From Cupriavidus neocaledonicus (GTDB taxonomy: Bacteria; Pseudomonadota; Gammaproteobacteria; Burkholderiales; Burkholderiaceae): a stretch of DNA of 64,000 bases. Positions 8,745-17,794 of the stretch are shown piece after piece. The notes beneath the pieces were generated by a model. It saw only the letters and a program-made list of their open reading frames with translations, did no database searches and had not been told where the DNA came from. The translations under genes and the position numbers were made by a program. Where the stretch lies: positions 372,001 through 436,000 of the forward strand of contig NZ_AQUR01000106.1 of the NCBI RefSeq assembly GCF_000372525.1, written 5' to 3'. Numbering within the stretch: the first letter of the stretch is position 1; every line of letters begins with the position of its first letter.

Positions 8745-9362
8745 ATGAGCACTTCTCCCGAACCCAGCGGGCTCGCACCGCTGCGCGATTTCATCACCGG
8801 CCTGGCCGCGCTGCTGGACCAGCATCCCGACGAGCCGCGCATCCTGCGCGAGGGCGGGGCGCTGCTGGCGCGGCTGGTGGCGCGCGACGACTGGCTGCCC
8901 GAGGCATGGGCCGAGCCGCACCCCGAGTACTACCAGCAGCACCTGCTGCATTGCGATTCCGCCGAGCGCTTCTCGATCGTCAGCTTTGTCTGGGGCCCGG
9001 GGCAGCGCACGCCCATCCACGACCACACCGTGTGGGGGCTGATCGGCATGCTGCGGGGCGCCGAGGATTCCCAGCCCTTCGTGCTCGATGCCGAAGGCCG
9101 CCCCGTGCCGCACGGCAAGCCGGTGCGGCTGCTGCCCGGACAGGTCGAAGCCGTGTCGCCGGCGGTGGGCGACATCCATCGCGTCAACAACGTGCATGAC
9201 GACCGCGTTTCGGTCAGCATCCACGTGTACGGCGCCAATATCGGCGCGGTGCGCCGCTCGGTCTACGCCGAGGACGGCACGCGCAAGCCCTTTATCTCCG
9301 GGTATTCCAACCGGACCCTGCCTAACCTGTGGGACCGTTCCCGCGAAGACCAGAAGTCATGA
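8745..9362 (+). CDS. Cysteine dioxygenase-family (cupin) thiol dioxygenase
   Basis: 205 residues. The cupin iron ligands are plain: His92 and His94 in TPIHDHTVWG and His145 in VGDIHRVNN. This is the cysteine dioxygenase / 3-mercaptopropionate dioxygenase family, which turns a thiol into a sulfinate with O2 in the cytoplasm. Length and the FVWGPGQRTPIHDH pattern fit the bacterial group; cysteine versus mercaptopropionate cannot be decided by eye. A GGAGG ribosome site precedes the ATG. Its stop overlaps the rhodanese start by 4 bases (ATGA), so the two are probably translationally coupled. Confidence 0.85.
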   Translation: MSTSPEPSGLAPLRDFITGLAALLDQHPDEPRILREGGALLARLVARDDWLPEAWAEPHPEYYQQHLLHCDSAERFSIVSFVWGPGQRTPIHDHTVWGLIGMLRGAEDSQPFVLDAEGRPVPHGKPVRLLPGQVEAVSPAVGDIHRVNNVHDDRVSVSIHVYGANIGAVRRSVYAEDGTRKPFISGYSNRTLPNLWDRSREDQKS

Positions 9363-10987
9363 CCATCCAGCACGCCACGCAAGCCGCCACCACGGCAATC
9401 CCGACCTTCACACGCGCGCAGGTGCGACAGGCCCTGCTGGACGGGACCGAGATCGCGCTGATCGATGTGCGCGAGGAAGACCCGTTCGCGCAGGAGCATC
9501 CGCTGTGGGCCGCCAATTTCCCGCTGTCGAAGCTCGAGCTGGAAGCGTGGTCGCGCATCCCGCGGCGCGACACGCTGATCGTGGTCTACGGCGAACACGC
9601 CGGCGAAGACCTTGCGCCGCGCGCGGCGTCGGTGCTGCAGGCGCTTGGCTATACCAACGTGCATGCGCTCGAGGGCGGGCTGGCCGGATGGATCGACGGC
9701 GGCGGCGAGGTGTTCCGCGACGTCAACGTGCCGAGCAAGGCGTTCGGTGAAGTGGTCGAGGCCAGGCGCCATACGCCCTCCCTGTCCGCCGAGGAAGTGC
9801 AGGCCCTGATCGACAGCAGGGCCGATGCGGTGATCGTCGACGCGCGCCGCTTCGACGAGTACCAGACCATGAGCATTCCTACCGCCACCAGCGTGCCCGG
9901 CGCCGAACTGGTGTTGCGCGTGCGCGAGCTGGCGCCGGACCCGCGCACGCGGGTGATCGTCAACTGCGCCGGCCGCACGCGCAGCATCATCGGCACGCAG
10001 TCACTGGTCAACGCCGGCATTCCCAACCCGGTGGCGGCGCTGCGCAACGGCACCATCGGCTGGACGCTGGCGGGCCAGCAGCTCGATCACGGCGCGAGCC
10101 GTCGCGCTCCTGCCGAGGTGGGCAGCGACAACCTCGACAGCGCCCGCCGTGGCGCGCGCCAGATCGCAGACCGCGCCGGCGTGCGCCGCATCGCGCTGGC
10201 CGGGTTGCCATCGCTGCTCGAGCCAGGGCGCACCGTGTACCGCTTCGACGTGCGCACGCCGGAGGAATTCGCCGACGGGCACCTGCCGGGCTTCGTCAAC
10301 GCGCCGGGCGGGCAGCTGGTTCAGGAAACCGACCATAACGCCCCGGTGCGCGGCGCGCGCATCGTGCTCGCCGATGACGACGACGTGCGCGCCAGCATGA
10401 CCGGCTCATGGCTGGCGCAGATGGGCTGGGAGGTCTGGGTGGTGGAGCCGGTCGATGCGTCCGCGCGCGGCGAGACCGGCGCGGTGGCGGCCGACGTGCC
10501 GGTGCCGCCTGCGGTGCCGACGGTGGCGCCCGCCGAACTGGCCGCTTGGCTGGGCAAGGACGCGGACGGCAGCACCGTGGTGCTTGACTTCACCGCCAGC
10601 GCCAACTACGTGAAGCGCCATATCCCCGGTGCGCACTTCGTCATCCGGGCCCAGCTGGCCGATGCGCTGGCGCGCGTCCCCGGGGCGCGGCGCTATGTGC
10701 TGACCTGCGGCTCCAGCCTGCTCGCACGCTTTGCCGCCGCCGACCTGAGGCGGCTGACCGATGCGGAGGTGGTGGTGCTGGAAGGCGGCACGCAGGCGTG
10801 GATCGCGGCCGGACTGCCGCTGGAATCCGGCGAGACGCGCCTGGCGTCCGGGCGCACTGACCGTTATCGCCGCCCGTATGAAGGCACCGACAATCCGCGC
10901 GAAGCGATGCAGGGCTACCTCGACTGGGAGTTCGGGCTGATCGCGCAACTGGAGCGCGACGGGACCCATGGGTTCAGGGTGGTGTAG
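9359..10987 (+). CDS. Four-domain rhodanese-like sulfurtransferase
   Basis: 542 residues with four rhodanese-like modules in tandem, roughly 15-125, 140-260, 280-375 and 400-500. Module 2 has an intact active-site loop, Cys203 in CAGRTRS, and module 4 has Cys450 in TCGSSLLARF. Modules 1 (YGEHAG) and 3 (ADDDDVRA) lack a cysteine at the equivalent loop. Rhodaneses carry persulfide sulfur on the catalytic Cys. Coupling to the thiol dioxygenase gene suggests handling of sulfane sulfur or sulfite released from thiol oxidation. The ATG at 9359 overlaps the previous stop and is preferred over upstream in-frame starts. Confidence 0.85.
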   Translation: MTIQHATQAATTAIPTFTRAQVRQALLDGTEIALIDVREEDPFAQEHPLWAANFPLSKLELEAWSRIPRRDTLIVVYGEHAGEDLAPRAASVLQALGYTNVHALEGGLAGWIDGGGEVFRDVNVPSKAFGEVVEARRHTPSLSAEEVQALIDSRADAVIVDARRFDEYQTMSIPTATSVPGAELVLRVRELAPDPRTRVIVNCAGRTRSIIGTQSLVNAGIPNPVAALRNGTIGWTLAGQQLDHGASRRAPAEVGSDNLDSARRGARQIADRAGVRRIALAGLPSLLEPGRTVYRFDVRTPEEFADGHLPGFVNAPGGQLVQETDHNAPVRGARIVLADDDDVRASMTGSWLAQMGWEVWVVEPVDASARGETGAVAADVPVPPAVPTVAPAELAAWLGKDADGSTVVLDFTASANYVKRHIPGAHFVIRAQLADALARVPGARRYVLTCGSSLLARFAAADLRRLTDAEVVVLEGGTQAWIAAGLPLESGETRLASGRTDRYRRPYEGTDNPREAMQGYLDWEFGLIAQLERDGTHGFRVV

Positions 10988-11107
10988 GGCAGAGTGGACC
11001 TGCAGCTGTCCGAAACCGGTGGCCTAGGGTTATCCCGGGCGTCTCCAATGATCTGCTGGTAACATCGCGCTACTGACATGCATCTTTTCGCTGCATTGCG
11101 GAACGAA
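10988..11107. other. Intergenic, no feature seen
   Basis: Between the rhodanese gene and the promoter region of RND operon 1 I see no reading frame, strong hairpin or repeat. The GC content falls toward the right end, where the operator-like repeat begins. Confidence 0.4.
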
Positions 11108-11147
11108 CGTAACGATTATCTGTCAATCGTAATCGTTACGTTACAAT
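11108..11147 (+). promoter_or_regulatory. Inverted repeat and promoter candidate upstream of RND operon 1
   Basis: Perfect 11-base arms CGTAACGATTA (11108-11118) and TAATCGTTACG (11130-11140) with an 11-base spacer. A -10-like TACAAT lies at 11142-11147, and a partial -35 (CTGTCA, 11120-11125) falls inside the spacer at 16-base spacing. A regulator bound to the repeat would therefore straddle the promoter. The CzcI-like gene starts 70 bases downstream. No regulator gene lies beside the operon, so the protein that binds is unknown. Confidence 0.55.
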
Positions 11148-11216
11148 GCTGTCCCGCAGCACGGCCGGCGCCCGTCCGAAATGGCGCTCCCGGCCCGTGC
11201 TCCAAGCCCCCGACCC

Positions 11217-11618
11217 ATGCGATTGTTGCTGCTGCTGCTGACTGCCATGTGCCTGTCACTGCTCTCCTTTGGAGCGGTGGCGGACGCGCGCGCGTCGGTG
11301 CAGCCGCAAGTCCAGGCCGGTACCGAACTGGCGGCGCTGCACTCGGTGGACGACATGGGTCGCGTCATCGCGCCCGGCGATGATGGCCTGCATGACGACG
11401 ACATCTGCGAAGACCCGCCCCCCGGGTACTGCAATATCTGGTCCGCCGATCTGCTGGATCCGCTGGACCTGCTGGACGAAATCGAAGAATCCAGTGCCCT
11501 CATTGCCTTGCCCCCGGTGAAGCTGCTGCTGCCCGCCGGGGATGTTGCCCAATATCCCCCGGGCCGCGCCGAACCGCCGCCTTCGGCCTTTTTCCGGCCG
11601 CCAATAACCCGTTCCTGA
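11217..11618 (+). CDS. Small exported CzcI-like protein heading RND operon 1
   Basis: 133 residues from the ATG at 11217, beginning with a clear signal peptide (MRLLLLLLTAMCLSLLSFGA, cut after VADA). The mature part is acidic in the middle, with Asp-rich GDDGLHDDDICED, and ends proline-rich. Position, size and composition recall the CzcI proteins that precede czcC in cobalt-zinc-cadmium operons; I see only weak sequence likeness, so this is context-based. The Asp/His/Cys cluster could bind metal. A 238-base gap separates it from the outer-membrane gene. Confidence 0.55.
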   Translation: MRLLLLLLTAMCLSLLSFGAVADARASVQPQVQAGTELAALHSVDDMGRVIAPGDDGLHDDDICEDPPPGYCNIWSADLLDPLDLLDEIEESSALIALPPVKLLLPAGDVAQYPPGRAEPPPSAFFRPPITRS

Positions 11619-11856
11619 GCGCCGGGCGTCTCCTCGCCTTGCCGCTCCCCCGCGCGCACGCGCTGCCTCCGCAGCTGCCGTGCCGCGGGCCGCGCCCCCC
11701 TGCCTGATACCGCCAGCCTGCCCGCGCTTCCGAGCGCGGGTAAGCCGCTGCCGTAGTCCGTCCCGCCGCGATTCCCAGCTGTGATTGCCAGCCGTGATTC
11801 GCGCCGGGGCGCGCGGCTGCATGGCGCAGGCGTCGTATTGCTTGCATTCCGGACTC

Positions 11857-13332
11857 ATGACAACAACCAAGCTGACCCTGATCGCGTCGCTTTCGCTGCT
11901 CGCGTTCGCCGCTGCCCCGGCCCATGCCGGTGAGCAGGGTGCCGCCCCGTCGAAGGCCGCGGGGGCAGCGGGCACCGCGCCCGCCGCCCCGGCCGCACCG
12001 TACTCCAAGCCTTCCGCAAAGATTTCCGCTGCCACGGCGCCTACTCCCGGCGCCGAGCTGCTGGCCGCCACGGCCGCGCCCAGGACGGCATCCGCACGCC
12101 CCGTGGGTGCCGCGGCCGGCCCCGCCTTCTCGCTGCCGCAACTGCTCGACATGGCGCAGTCGACCAACAAGGGCGTCGCCGCGGCCGAGGCCAATGTCGA
12201 CGCCGCCAGCGCGGCCATCAGCAGCGCGCGCGCCTATCCCAATCCGCAGGTCGAGGTGATGTACGGCCGCCTGTCCGGCAAGCAGCCTGGCGTGACCAGC
12301 GGCAATGCACCCAGCTACGCCGTGGTGCAGAAGCTGGACTACCCGCACCAGCGCAGCCTGCGCGAGGCCATGGCCACGCGCGGTATGGAGTCGTCGCAGG
12401 CGGCCCGCCAGGGCTTCCGCGCCGACCTCGCCGCTCGCGTCAAGACCTCCTACTACGACGTGCTGCGCCGTGAAAGCGAGCTGCATGCCGCCGAGGAAGA
12501 CCTGGCGATGATGCGGCAGATCCATTCACGCGCACGCCTGCGCGTAGAGGTGGGCGAAGCGCCGCGCTATGAACTGATCAAGGCCGAAACGGAACTGCTG
12601 GCCTCGCAGAAGAGCCAGCAGACCGCCGAGCTGCGCGTGAACCAGGCCAAGGCCGCGCTGCGCCAGCAGGTGGGCGGCGCCATGCCGGGCCAGTTCTCGC
12701 TGTCCGGCACGCTGGGACAGTCGCCGGACGTGCCGCCGCTGCCGGTACTGCGCGACACCATGGTCGCGAACAATGCCGAGCTGGTCCAGCGCCGCACGGA
12801 GCTGGAGCGCGCTCGCCTTGGGGTCGATTACCAGCGTTCGCTGCGCTGGCCGGAAGTGGCGGTGCGCGCCAGCACCGACCGCCAGCCCGACAACAACGTC
12901 TCGCAGATCGGCCTGGTCATGACCATCCCGTTGTGGGACCGCCGCCGCGGTCCGGTGGGCGAGGCCACCGCGCAGGCGACGCAGGCGCAGAGCGCGCTGG
13001 AAATGCGCGAGTTCGAGCTGATGCAGGAACTGGAAGCCGCCTACCGCCAGTACGAGATCACGCAGGCGCAGGTGACCGCGCTGGAGTCCGGCATCGTGCG
13101 CGAGGCCGAGTCGGCGCTGGGCGTGGCCGAGTCCGCGTATCGCTTCGGCGAGCGCGGCATCCTGGACTTCATCGATGCCCAGCGCGTGCTGCGCAGCGCG
13201 CGCAACGAGCTGATCGCCGCCCAGTACGAGCAGCAGCTGGCCGCCATCCAGATCGAAAAGCTCCTGTCGACCGCCCCCGGCGCCACCGCCGCGCCGGGCC
13301 TGCCGCCGACCTCCACCATCGAACAGAAATAA
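11857..13332 (+). CDS. Outer-membrane efflux channel, CzcC-like (TolC/OEP family)
   Basis: 491 residues from MTTTKLTL, which gives a clean signal peptide ending at AAPAHA; an in-frame start 72 bases upstream does not. A long Ala/Pro-rich linker (about 25-105) precedes two repeats of the outer-membrane efflux protein fold (about 110-290 and 310-480), rich in long amphipathic helices. It should form the trimeric outer-membrane duct for the adaptor and pump encoded next. The adaptor gene starts 2 bases after its stop, so C, B and A form one operon. Confidence 0.85.
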   Translation: MTTTKLTLIASLSLLAFAAAPAHAGEQGAAPSKAAGAAGTAPAAPAAPYSKPSAKISAATAPTPGAELLAATAAPRTASARPVGAAAGPAFSLPQLLDMAQSTNKGVAAAEANVDAASAAISSARAYPNPQVEVMYGRLSGKQPGVTSGNAPSYAVVQKLDYPHQRSLREAMATRGMESSQAARQGFRADLAARVKTSYYDVLRRESELHAAEEDLAMMRQIHSRARLRVEVGEAPRYELIKAETELLASQKSQQTAELRVNQAKAALRQQVGGAMPGQFSLSGTLGQSPDVPPLPVLRDTMVANNAELVQRRTELERARLGVDYQRSLRWPEVAVRASTDRQPDNNVSQIGLVMTIPLWDRRRGPVGEATAQATQAQSALEMREFELMQELEAAYRQYEITQAQVTALESGIVREAESALGVAESAYRFGERGILDFIDAQRVLRSARNELIAAQYEQQLAAIQIEKLLSTAPGATAAPGLPPTSTIEQK

Positions 13333-13334
13333 CC

Positions 13335-14495
13335 ATGCGTCCCAATTTCCTGCTTTCGCTGACGGCCGCCGCCGTCCTGACGTTCAGCCTGGCGGCCTGT
13401 TCCGACCAACCTGAACCCGTTGCCGAGGCGCCCAAGCTGCCGCCCGGCGTGATCCAGCCAGAAGGCAACCTGCAGCAGTCGCTGAAGGTGGCGCCGGTTA
13501 CCACGTCCCCGTTCAGCGAGATGCTGCGCGTGGCCGGCCGCATCGACTTCGACGAGCAGCGCGTCTCGCGCATCGGCGCCAGCGTGACCGGCCGCGTCAC
13601 CGACCTGTATGCCACGCTGGGCCAGGAAGTGAAGGCCGGCCAGGTGCTGGCGCGCCTGCACAGCAGCGAGCTGGGCGCGGCGCAGATGTCGTTCCTGAAG
13701 AGCGAGGCGCAGCACGAGCTGCAGGTGCGCAACGCCGAGCGCGCGCGCCAGCTGTTCGCCGCCGACGTGATCGGCCGCGGCGAGCTGCAGCGCCGCGAGA
13801 GCGAACTGGCGATCGCCTCCGCCGAGATGCGCGCCTACCGCGACCAGCTGCGCGTGCTGGGCATGTCGCAAGGCTCCATCGCCGAGCTGGCCAGGAACGG
13901 CAGCATCAACTCGCATTCGCCGGTGTATTCGAGCATCAGCGGCACCGTGGTCGAGCGCAACGTGGCGCAGGGCCAGGTGGTACAGCCGGCCGATGCGCTC
14001 TACACCGTGGCCGACCTGTCGCGCGTATGGGTCGTGGCCGAGGTGCCCGAGCAGCAGGCCGCCCAGGTGGCCGAAGGGCAGAGCGTGGAGATCGAGGTGC
14101 CGTCGCTGGCCAACGGCAAAGGCGGCAACACCATCACCGGCAAGCTGATCTACGTGGGCCGCACGGTCAACCCGCAGTCGCGCACGGTGCTGGTACGCAC
14201 CGAGCTCGAGAACCGCGAAGGGCGGCTGAAGCCCGCCATGCTCGCCAGCATGCTGATCGCCGGCAAGCCGCAGGACCAGCTGGTGATCCCGGCGGCCGCG
14301 GTGGTGCGCGAGGGTAACGACGAGCTGGTCTATGTCGAGATGCCGGGCAACAAGTTCCGCCTGACGAGGGTCAAGCTGGGCGCCGAGAGCGACGGCATGC
14401 GCGTGGTCCAGAACGGCGTGAAGGCCGGCGACCGCATCGTGGTAGACGGCGCGTTCCACCTGGACAACGAGCGCAAGCGCCTCGAACAAGGGTAA
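13335..14495 (+). CDS. RND periplasmic adaptor, CzcB-like lipoprotein
   Basis: 386 residues. A lipobox LAAC places the lipidated Cys at 22, so the adaptor is inner-membrane anchored by lipid. The membrane-fusion-protein order follows: RVAGRIDFDEQRVSRIGASVTG barrel strand (quoted only in part: IDFDEQRVSRIGASVTG), lipoyl-like GQEVKAGQVLARL, an alpha-helical hairpin (about 115-175), a second lipoyl half SSISGTVVERNVAQGQVV, then beta-barrel and membrane-proximal domains. It links pump and outer-membrane channel. No His-rich N-terminal extension is present, unlike classical CzcB. Confidence 0.86.
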   Translation: MRPNFLLSLTAAAVLTFSLAACSDQPEPVAEAPKLPPGVIQPEGNLQQSLKVAPVTTSPFSEMLRVAGRIDFDEQRVSRIGASVTGRVTDLYATLGQEVKAGQVLARLHSSELGAAQMSFLKSEAQHELQVRNAERARQLFAADVIGRGELQRRESELAIASAEMRAYRDQLRVLGMSQGSIAELARNGSINSHSPVYSSISGTVVERNVAQGQVVQPADALYTVADLSRVWVVAEVPEQQAAQVAEGQSVEIEVPSLANGKGGNTITGKLIYVGRTVNPQSRTVLVRTELENREGRLKPAMLASMLIAGKPQDQLVIPAAAVVREGNDELVYVEMPGNKFRLTRVKLGAESDGMRVVQNGVKAGDRIVVDGAFHLDNERKRLEQG

Positions 14496-14501
14496 TCGGC
14501 C

Positions 14502-17500
14502 ATGATGAAATCCCTAGTCGAAGCCGCCATCAAACAGCGGCTGGTGGTCTGCGTGCTGGCCGTGGTGCTGTTCTTCTTCGGCCTGCGCGCTGCCACCAAG
14601 CTGTCGGTGGATGCATTCCCCGACGTGACCAACGTGCAGGTGCAGATCGCCACCGAAGCCGCGGGCCGTTCGCCCGAGGAAGTCGAGCGCTTTGTCACCG
14701 TGCCGGTGGAAATGGCGATGACGGGCCTGCCCGGCCTGGAAGAGATGCGCTCGCTGAACAAGGCGGGGTTGTCGCTGATCACGCTGGTCTTTACCGATGC
14801 CACCGACGTGTACTTTGCGCGCCAGCTGGTGATGGAGCGCCTGATCGAAGTGGGCGGGCGCATGCCCGAAGGCGTCACGCCCGTGCTGGGTCCGGTCTCG
14901 ACCGGCCTGGGCGAGGTCTACCAGTACACGCTGGACCGCGCCGACGACGGCAACCGCGAACTGACCCAGGAAGAGCTGGCCGAGCGCCGCATTGCCCAGG
15001 ACTGGGTGGTGCGTCCGTTGCTGCGCTCGATCCCCGGCGTGGCCGAGATCAACTCGCAGGGCGGCTATGTGCGCCAGTACCAGGCGCTGGTCAACCCGGA
15101 GCGCATGCGCCATTACGGCGTGTCGATCCAGCAGGTGTACGAGGCGCTGGCGCGCAACAACGCCAACTCCGGCGGCGGCGTGCTGCCGCACTACGCCGAG
15201 CAGTACCTGATCCGCGGCGTGGGCCTGGCCAAGGGCGTCGAAGACCTCGGCAGCATCGTGCTGAAGGAAGTCGACGGTACGCCGGTGTACCTGCGCGACG
15301 TCGCCAACGTCACCATCGGCCACGAGGTGCGCCAGGGCGCGCTGGTCAAGAACGGCCAGACCGAGGCGGTCGGCGGCATCGTCATGATGATGCGCGGCGG
15401 CAATGCCAAGGAAGTGGTCAGCCGCGTCAAGGCCCGCGTGGCCGAGATCAACGAGCGCGGCATGCTGCCGGGCAAGCTGCAGATCGTGCCGTACTATGAC
15501 CGCAGCGAGCTGGTCGACGCCGCGCTGTGGACCGTGACCAAGGTGCTGCTCGAAGGCGTGGTGCTGGTGGTGATCGTGCTGTTCCTGTTCCTGGGCGACG
15601 TGCGTTCGTCGATCATCGTGCTGGCCACGCTGGTGCTGACGCCATTGCTGACCTTCATGGTGATGAACGAGGCGGGGCTGTCGGCCAACCTGATGTCACT
15701 GGGGGGGCTGGCGATCGCCATCGGCCTGATGGTGGACGGCTCGGTGGTGGTGGTCGAGAACGCGTTCGAGCGGCTCGGCCACAAGGAGCCCGGACTGACC
15801 AAGACCGAGATCCTGGTCAAGGCGGTGCAGGAAGTGGCCACGCCGGTGATCGTCGGCGTGGGCATCATCATCCTGGTGTTCCTGCCGCTGATGACGCTGT
15901 CGGGCATGGAAGGCAAGATGTTCGCGCCGCTCGCGTTCACCATCTCGATCGCGCTGGCGATCTCGCTGTTCCTGTCGCTGACGCTGTCGCCGGTGCTGTC
16001 GTCGTACCTGCTCAAGGGCGGCGCCGAGCACGACACCTTCCTGATCGCCTTCATGAAGCGCCACTACCTGCGCCTGCTGCACTGGGCGCTGGGCAACAGC
16101 CGCAAGACCGTGCTCAGCGCGGTCGGCGCCTTCATCGCCACGCTGCTGATCGTGCCGCTGCTGGGCACCTCGTTCATCCCGGAGATGAAGGAAGGCTCGA
16201 TCGTGCCCGCGATCGACCGCGTGCCCAACATCTCGCTGGAAGAGTCGATCAAGCTGGAGAAGGAAGCCAACAAGCTGGTGCTGGGCGTGCCGGGCGTGAA
16301 GTCGGTGGTGTCGGGCGTGGGCCGCGGCGAAAGCCCGGCCGACCCGCAGGGCCAGAACGAATCGACCCCGATCGCCAGCCTGAAGGACCGCGACGAGTGG
16401 CCCGACGGCTGGACCCAGGACGATATCGCCAACGCCATCCGCGAAAAGCTCAAGGCCATTCCGGGCGTGCAGATCGTGATGGCGCAGCCGATCTCGGACC
16501 GCGTCGACGAAATGGTCAGCGGCGTGCGCTCCGACGTGGCGGTGAAGGTGTTCGGCGATGACCTGGACAAGCTGCGCGAGCTGGCGGGCGAGATCTCGCG
16601 CGTGGCCGGCGGCATCCAGGGCTCGCAGGATATCCGCATCGAGCGCGTCTCGGGCCAGCAATACCTGTCGATCGAGATCGACCGCCAGGCGATTGCGCGC
16701 TACGGGCTGAACGTCTCCGACATCCACGACGTGATCGAGATCGCGATCGGCGGCAAGCGCGCCACGGATATCTTCGAAGGCGAGCGCCGCTTTGCGGCGG
16801 CGGTGCGCCTGCCGGACGAGTTCCGCAACAACGTGCAGTCGATCCGCCAGCTGCTGGTGAACACGCCGGACGGCACGCAGGTGCCGCTGCAGAGCGTGGC
16901 CAGGATCGAAGTCAACGACGGCCCGGCGCAGATCAGCCGCGAAATGGCCAAGCGCCGCGTCGTGGTGATGATCAACGTGAAGGACCGCGACCTGGGCGGC
17001 TTCGTTGCCGAACTGCAGCAGGCCACCGCGTCCAAGGTCAAGCTGCCGGAAGGCTATTACCTCGAGTGGGGCGGCCAGTTCCAGAACATGGAACGCGCCA
17101 TGGGCCACCTGAAGATCATCGTGCCGGTCACCATCGCCGCGATCTTCTTCCTGCTGTTCCTGCTGTTCAACTCGCTGCGCTTCGCCACGCTGATCATCAC
17201 GGTGCTGCCCTTCGCATCGATCGGCGGCATCATCGGGCTGTTCGTCACCGGCGAATACCTGTCGGTGCCGGCATCGGTGGGCTTTATCGCGCTGTGGGGC
17301 ATGGCGGTGCTGAACGGGGTGGTGCTGGTGTCGTACATCCGCACGCTGCGCGATTCGGGCCTGTCGCTCGACGAGGCGGTGGTGCAGGGCGCGACGCAGC
17401 GTTTCCGCCCGGTGATGATGACCGCGACCATCGCCATGCTGGGCCTGGTGCCGTTCCTGTTTTCGACCGGCCCCGGCTCTGAAGTCCAGCGGCCGCTGGC

Positions 17501-17618
17501 GGTGGTGGTGATCGGCGGGCTGATTACGTCGACGCTGCTGACGCTGGTGATGGTGCCGACGCTGTACCGCTGGTTCGATGACCGCAAGCCGGATCCGAGC
17601 AGGGACGTGCCGGTGTAA
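14502..17618 (+). CDS. Heavy-metal efflux RND pump, CzcA/CusA family
   Basis: 1038 residues, the normal HME-RND length, with TM1 near 12-30, a large periplasmic loop, TM2-6 from about 340, a second loop and the last membrane bundle to the end. The proton-relay helix reads AIGLMVDGSVVVVEN, with Asp412 and Glu419; the earlier Asp seen in CzcA (DFG) is replaced by AIG, as in CusA-like pumps. The family exports Zn/Co/Cd/Ni or Cu/Ag by proton antiport; I do not assign a metal. It starts 6 bases after the adaptor gene. The stop is followed by a palindromic repeat and a strong terminator. Confidence 0.87.
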   Translation: MMKSLVEAAIKQRLVVCVLAVVLFFFGLRAATKLSVDAFPDVTNVQVQIATEAAGRSPEEVERFVTVPVEMAMTGLPGLEEMRSLNKAGLSLITLVFTDATDVYFARQLVMERLIEVGGRMPEGVTPVLGPVSTGLGEVYQYTLDRADDGNRELTQEELAERRIAQDWVVRPLLRSIPGVAEINSQGGYVRQYQALVNPERMRHYGVSIQQVYEALARNNANSGGGVLPHYAEQYLIRGVGLAKGVEDLGSIVLKEVDGTPVYLRDVANVTIGHEVRQGALVKNGQTEAVGGIVMMMRGGNAKEVVSRVKARVAEINERGMLPGKLQIVPYYDRSELVDAALWTVTKVLLEGVVLVVIVLFLFLGDVRSSIIVLATLVLTPLLTFMVMNEAGLSANLMSLGGLAIAIGLMVDGSVVVVENAFERLGHKEPGLTKTEILVKAVQEVATPVIVGVGIIILVFLPLMTLSGMEGKMFAPLAFTISIALAISLFLSLTLSPVLSSYLLKGGAEHDTFLIAFMKRHYLRLLHWALGNSRKTVLSAVGAFIATLLIVPLLGTSFIPEMKEGSIVPAIDRVPNISLEESIKLEKEANKLVLGVPGVKSVVSGVGRGESPADPQGQNESTPIASLKDRDEWPDGWTQDDIANAIREKLKAIPGVQIVMAQPISDRVDEMVSGVRSDVAVKVFGDDLDKLRELAGEISRVAGGIQGSQDIRIERVSGQQYLSIEIDRQAIARYGLNVSDIHDVIEIAIGGKRATDIFEGERRFAAAVRLPDEFRNNVQSIRQLLVNTPDGTQVPLQSVARIEVNDGPAQISREMAKRRVVVMINVKDRDLGGFVAELQQATASKVKLPEGYYLEWGGQFQNMERAMGHLKIIVPVTIAAIFFLLFLLFNSLRFATLIITVLPFASIGGIIGLFVTGEYLSVPASVGFIALWGMAVLNGVVLVSYIRTLRDSGLSLDEAVVQGATQRFRPVMMTATIAMLGLVPFLFSTGPGSEVQRPLAVVVIGGLITSTLLTLVMVPTLYRWFDDRKPDPSRDVPV

Positions 17619-17656
17619 GGCGAGCCGGTTGCCTTGATGGGCCCGCTGGTTTGCTC

Positions 17657-17680
17657 CCCTCTCCCGCCCGCGGGAGAGGG
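17657..17680. repeat. Palindromic repeat after RND operon 1
   Basis: Perfect 11-base arms CCCTCTCCCGC and GCGGGAGAGGG with a 2-base loop, about 38 bases after the pump stop codon. It shares its core with the copy inside the ABC ATPase gene. It could stabilise the mRNA end or help stop transcription; the stronger terminator lies 56 bases further on. Confidence 0.65.
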
Positions 17681-17735
17681 AGTACGCAAGCGGTCGATCA
17701 TCGACCGCCGTGCCTGGCGATTGCTCCAAAGACAA

Positions 17736-17776
17736 CGCCCCATGCAAGTGGCAACTTGCATGGGGCGATTTTCTTT
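17736..17776. terminator. Rho-independent terminator between convergent genes
   Basis: A perfect 14-base stem CGCCCCATGCAAGT / ACTTGCATGGGGCG (17736-17749 and 17754-17767) with loop GGCA, followed by ATTTTCTTT on the plus strand. It ends RND operon 1. The other flank (TTGTCTTTGG read on the minus strand) is moderately T-rich, so it may also serve the convergent methyltransferase gene. Confidence 0.85.
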
Positions 17777-17794
17777 GCCGATCGACACAAGCCC

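Noticed and set aside
12933-13334. N-terminal extension of the operon 1 adaptor
   Set aside because: The open frame continues upstream but overlaps the channel gene in another frame; the lipoprotein signal starting at 13335 marks the true start.
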